Source: an uncultured Bacilli bacterium
Lineage (GTDB): Bacteria > Bacillota_I > Bacilli_A > RF39 > UBA660
Direction of reading: 5' to 3'
DNA length: 6,520 nt
Assembly: GCA_944363745.1 (NCBI GenBank)
Contig: CALVVD010000057.1
Span: 1 to 6,520 of the forward strand
A program made the translations under genes and the position numbers. Positions 4,979 to 6,520 of this stretch are shown here, piece by piece. Under the pieces are notes generated by a model. That model made no database searches. It saw nothing but the letters and a program-made list of their open reading frames with translations, and was not told where the DNA came from. Numbering within the stretch: the stretch's first letter is position 1; every line of letters starts with the position of its first letter.

Positions 4979-5173
4979 TTATTCAAAAACACTATTCATA
5001 AGCTCTTCTATAGTCTTTTTTCTCTCTTTAGTTTTATCTTTATTAATAGTTATAGTAACAACATCACCTTCTTTAACATTAGGAACTAATTCTATTGGTA
5101 AATTACACATCTTACCTTTATCTATTTCCACAACTGCATAATCTCCTTCAATTCTATCTACAATTACTTCCAT
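4979..5173 (-). CDS. DUF3006 family small protein
   Basis: A 64-residue protein, MEVIVDRIEGDYAVVEID at the start, with a small beta-rich body (residues 1-46: VDRIEGDYAVVE, then NLPIELVP, then EGDVVTITIN) and a charged Lys/Glu helix at the C-terminus. This is the pattern of DUF3006, short proteins of unknown function often found beside ComEC/Rec2-type metallo-beta-lactamase genes, as here. Its ATG shares one base with the stop of the MBL gene (TAATG), and the SD GAGGTGA (5187-5181) lies in that gene's last codons, so the two are almost certainly co-translated. There is no signal peptide, so it is cytoplasmic unless it acts with the exported partner in an unknown way. Confidence 0.8.
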   Translation of the reverse strand: MEVIVDRIEGDYAVVEIDKGKMCNLPIELVPNVKEGDVVTITINKDKTKERKKTIEELMNSVFE

Positions 5174-6342
5174 TAATCAGTCACCTCTAAACTATAACTA
5201 GCACTATCTTTTCCATCACTAATTTTAACTTCATAAGTACCAGGCTTAACATTACTACTAACTTTAAAAGTCCAACTAACATTACCTTCACTATCACTAG
5301 TTTTATCTTCAAGACCACTTGCTTTACTAGCACCACTAGAATAGATTACATCAATATCGTAAGTAGTATTAGGAAGTCCTTTTATACTAACAGTAACATT
5401 ACTTCCCTTGCTAACTGGAGAGTCTAAACTAACAAGACTAATATTATTAGTAGTACTAGGACTACTATCACTACTAGACTCTTTATCACCCTTACAAGTA
5501 ACATCTACTCCATCACTATCACAAACGATATTACCATCTAAATCAGTTCTAAGCACTTTCGCACCCACACTTTCATATCTATCTATAATAGACTGATAAG
5601 GATGATTATAAGAGTTACCCTCTCCTACCATAATAATAGCATACTCTGGACTTACCTTTTTAACAAACTCAACACTTGATGATGAATCACTTCCATGATG
5701 TCCTACTTTAATAACATCTGCATCTACATCACTAGTTATTTCATCTTCACTTAAAGTTTCAGCATCTCCCATAAATAAGAAAGTATTATCTAAATATGTT
5801 AATTTTAAAACAGCAGAATAATTATTTAAATTACTATAGTTATCACTATTAGGAGCGATAAACTCTAATTTTAGATTATCTTCTGAAAGTACAACTACTC
5901 CACTCTTAGCAGTCTTAACTTTAAGACCTTTATTACTAATCGTAGTAAGTAAATCTTCAAAAGTCTTACTATTAGAACTAACTTTAGGCATATAAATAGA
6001 CCCCACATCAAAAGTATTAATAACTTCTTCTAATCCCCCAATATGGTCAGTATGAGGATGAGTTCCTACTACATAATCTATCTTTTTTATACCCAAATTA
6101 TTAAGATAATTAATAACATTATCAGCTTCATAAGCTTCTCCTGCATCAATTAACATAGTTTCCTTATTAGGAAGTTGTATAAATATAGAATCTCCTTGCC
6201 CCACATCAATATAATTAACTCTTAAAGTATCTCCATTAAAAGTAGAAACACTAGTCTTATCATCGCTTTCTACAAATGGATTAGCACATCCAACTACTAA
6301 TAAACATAAACATATTAACAATACTATTCTTATCTTCTTCAT
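5173..6342 (-). CDS. ComEC/Rec2-type metallo-beta-lactamase-fold lipoprotein with C-terminal Ig-like domain
   Basis: A 389-residue exported lipoprotein. Residues 1-19 are a lipoprotein signal peptide ending in the lipobox VVGC (Cys19). The MBL domain (~38-275) shows VNYIDVGQGDSIFI (42-55), the metal motif HPHTDH (95-100), MGDAE with Asp193, VGHHGSDS (213-220) and NSYNHP with His247. Two cysteines (C274, C283) follow, then a Ser-rich linker (~287-299) and a beta-sandwich, Ig-like domain (~300-389). The MBL portion resembles the C-terminal nuclease-like domain of the DNA-uptake protein ComEC, but the ComEC channel is absent, so this is a free-standing surface hydrolase. Nuclease activity is inferred; substrate unknown. 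The SD GAGGT is 5 nt before ATG 6342, and an extended -10 promoter lies just upstream. DUF3006 follows with a one-base overlap. Confidence 0.9.
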   Translation of the reverse strand: MKKIRIVLLICLCLLVVGCANPFVESDDKTSVSTFNGDTLRVNYIDVGQGDSIFIQLPNKETMLIDAGEAYEADNVINYLNNLGIKKIDYVVGTHPHTDHIGGLEEVINTFDVGSIYMPKVSSNSKTFEDLLTTISNKGLKVKTAKSGVVVLSEDNLKLEFIAPNSDNYSNLNNYSAVLKLTYLDNTFLFMGDAETLSEDEITSDVDADVIKVGHHGSDSSSSVEFVKKVSPEYAIIMVGEGNSYNHPYQSIIDRYESVGAKVLRTDLDGNIVCDSDGVDVTCKGDKESSSDSSPSTTNNISLVSLDSPVSKGSNVTVSIKGLPNTTYDIDVIYSSGASKASGLEDKTSDSEGNVSWTFKVSSNVKPGTYEVKISDGKDSASYSLEVTD

Positions 6343-6359
6343 AATCTACCTCTATCAAA

Positions 6360-6388
6360 AATATATCATATGTATCTTAAAATGTAAA
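6360..6388 (-). promoter_or_regulatory. Promoter of the MBL-DUF3006 operon
   Basis: On the minus strand TTTACA (6388-6383), a 17-bp spacer and TATATT (6365-6360) preceded by TGA (extended -10). Transcription would start near 6353, directly before the GAGGT SD at 6352-6348, giving a leader of about 11 nt like that of the Abi_2 operon. Confidence 0.7.
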
Positions 6389-6401
6389 TTATTTTGACAA
6401 A

Positions 6402-6420
6402 TTTGGAGTACAACTCCAAA
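6402..6420. terminator. Perfect 8-bp dyad: weak terminator of the amidase gene or an operator
   Basis: TTTGGAGTACAACTCCAAA is an 8-bp inverted repeat around a 3-base centre. It starts 10 nt after the stop of the right-edge gene (minus strand), the place for a terminator, but the following T-run is only TTT. On the plus strand a perfect TTGACA (6394-6399) sits directly before it, and GGAGT...ACTCC dyads are typical of MerR-family operators. No plus-strand gene follows, so I favour a weak terminator. Confidence 0.45.
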
Positions 6421-6430
6421 AAATACAAAA

Positions 6431-6520
6431 TTATGTCTTTATCTCTTTAAAGTAATTCTCTACCCCTTTAGTAATAGAATTAGCAAGTTTTTTCTGATAA
6501 CTTTCTTTTTGTAATAAATA
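6431..6520 (-). CDS. C-terminal end of a probable N-acetylmuramoyl-L-alanine amidase (Amidase_3)
   Basis: An open frame enters from the right edge and ends at TAA 6433-6431, leaving 29 residues that begin YLLQKESYQKKLANSI and end VENYFKEIKT. The pattern LL...YQ.KLA..I..G(I/V).NYF is the closing helix of the Amidase_3 family, zinc enzymes that cut the bond between N-acetylmuramic acid and the stem peptide in the cell wall. The catalytic part is outside the window, so the call rests on this helix alone. A dyad lies 10 nt downstream, and the MBL gene downstream has its own promoter. Confidence 0.6.
   Translation of the reverse strand, partial: YLLQKESYQKKLANSITKGVENYFKEIKT

Noticed and set aside
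4890..5141. 83-codon plus-strand frame
   Set aside because: It is antisense to the DUF3006 gene over most of its length and crosses the 4954-4976 hairpin. There is no SD before its ATG, so the DUF3006 frame is preferred.
5408..5596. 62-codon plus-strand frame
   Set aside because: It is antisense to the MBL lipoprotein gene, Leu/Ser-rich as expected for a shadow frame, and has no start signal.

Overview
The window is very AT-rich, uses the standard bacterial code with strong Shine-Dalgarno (SD) sites (AAAGGAG, GAGGT, AGGTGA) and recurrent extended -10 promoters (TGn before the -10). This suits a low-GC Firmicutes/Bacilli lineage, probably an uncultured gut group with a small genome. The taxonomic placement is an inference from composition and gene content; there is no rRNA or marker gene here.

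Layout. (1) Positions 1-2492, minus strand: a tight three-gene operon transcribed right to left. It holds an Abi_2 (AbiD/AbiF-type) HEPN protein, a membrane-anchored HtrA-type serine protease whose start overlaps the Abi gene by 20 bases, and the first 136 codons of an unrecognised protein that runs off the left edge. (2) A 104-bp divergent promoter region. (3) Positions 2597-4606, plus strand: a zinc-dependent phospholipase C family protein, then a leaderless, catalytically degenerate SpoIID/LytB-like protein. (4) Positions 4607-4978: 372 bp without an obvious large gene, but densely organised. (5) Positions 4979-6342, minus strand: a lipoprotein with a ComEC/Rec2-type metallo-beta-lactamase domain, and a small DUF3006 protein coupled to it by a one-base stop/start overlap. 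(6) At the right edge, the last 29 codons of a probable N-acetylmuramoyl-L-alanine amidase.

The most interesting stretch is 4607-4978. On the minus strand a 26-residue, almost purely hydrophobic peptide has a strong SD buried in a perfect 7-bp hairpin. On the plus strand a separate promoter and a strong intrinsic terminator define a convergent RNA of about 120 nt that overlaps the peptide mRNA's 3' untranslated region. The first 25 nt of the predicted peptide mRNA can pair, as two nested helices, with two segments of its own 3' untranslated region, and the convergent RNA covers both. This is the architecture of a type I toxin-antitoxin locus (small membrane toxin, cis antisense RNA, 5'-3' folded inactive mRNA). 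I do not recognise the peptide as a member of a named family. It is my main candidate for an undescribed system.

Functionally, much of the rest concerns the cell envelope (HtrA, PLC-like, SpoIID-like, amidase, secreted MBL lipoprotein), with two candidate defence or stress elements: the Abi_2 HEPN gene and the type I TA-like locus.
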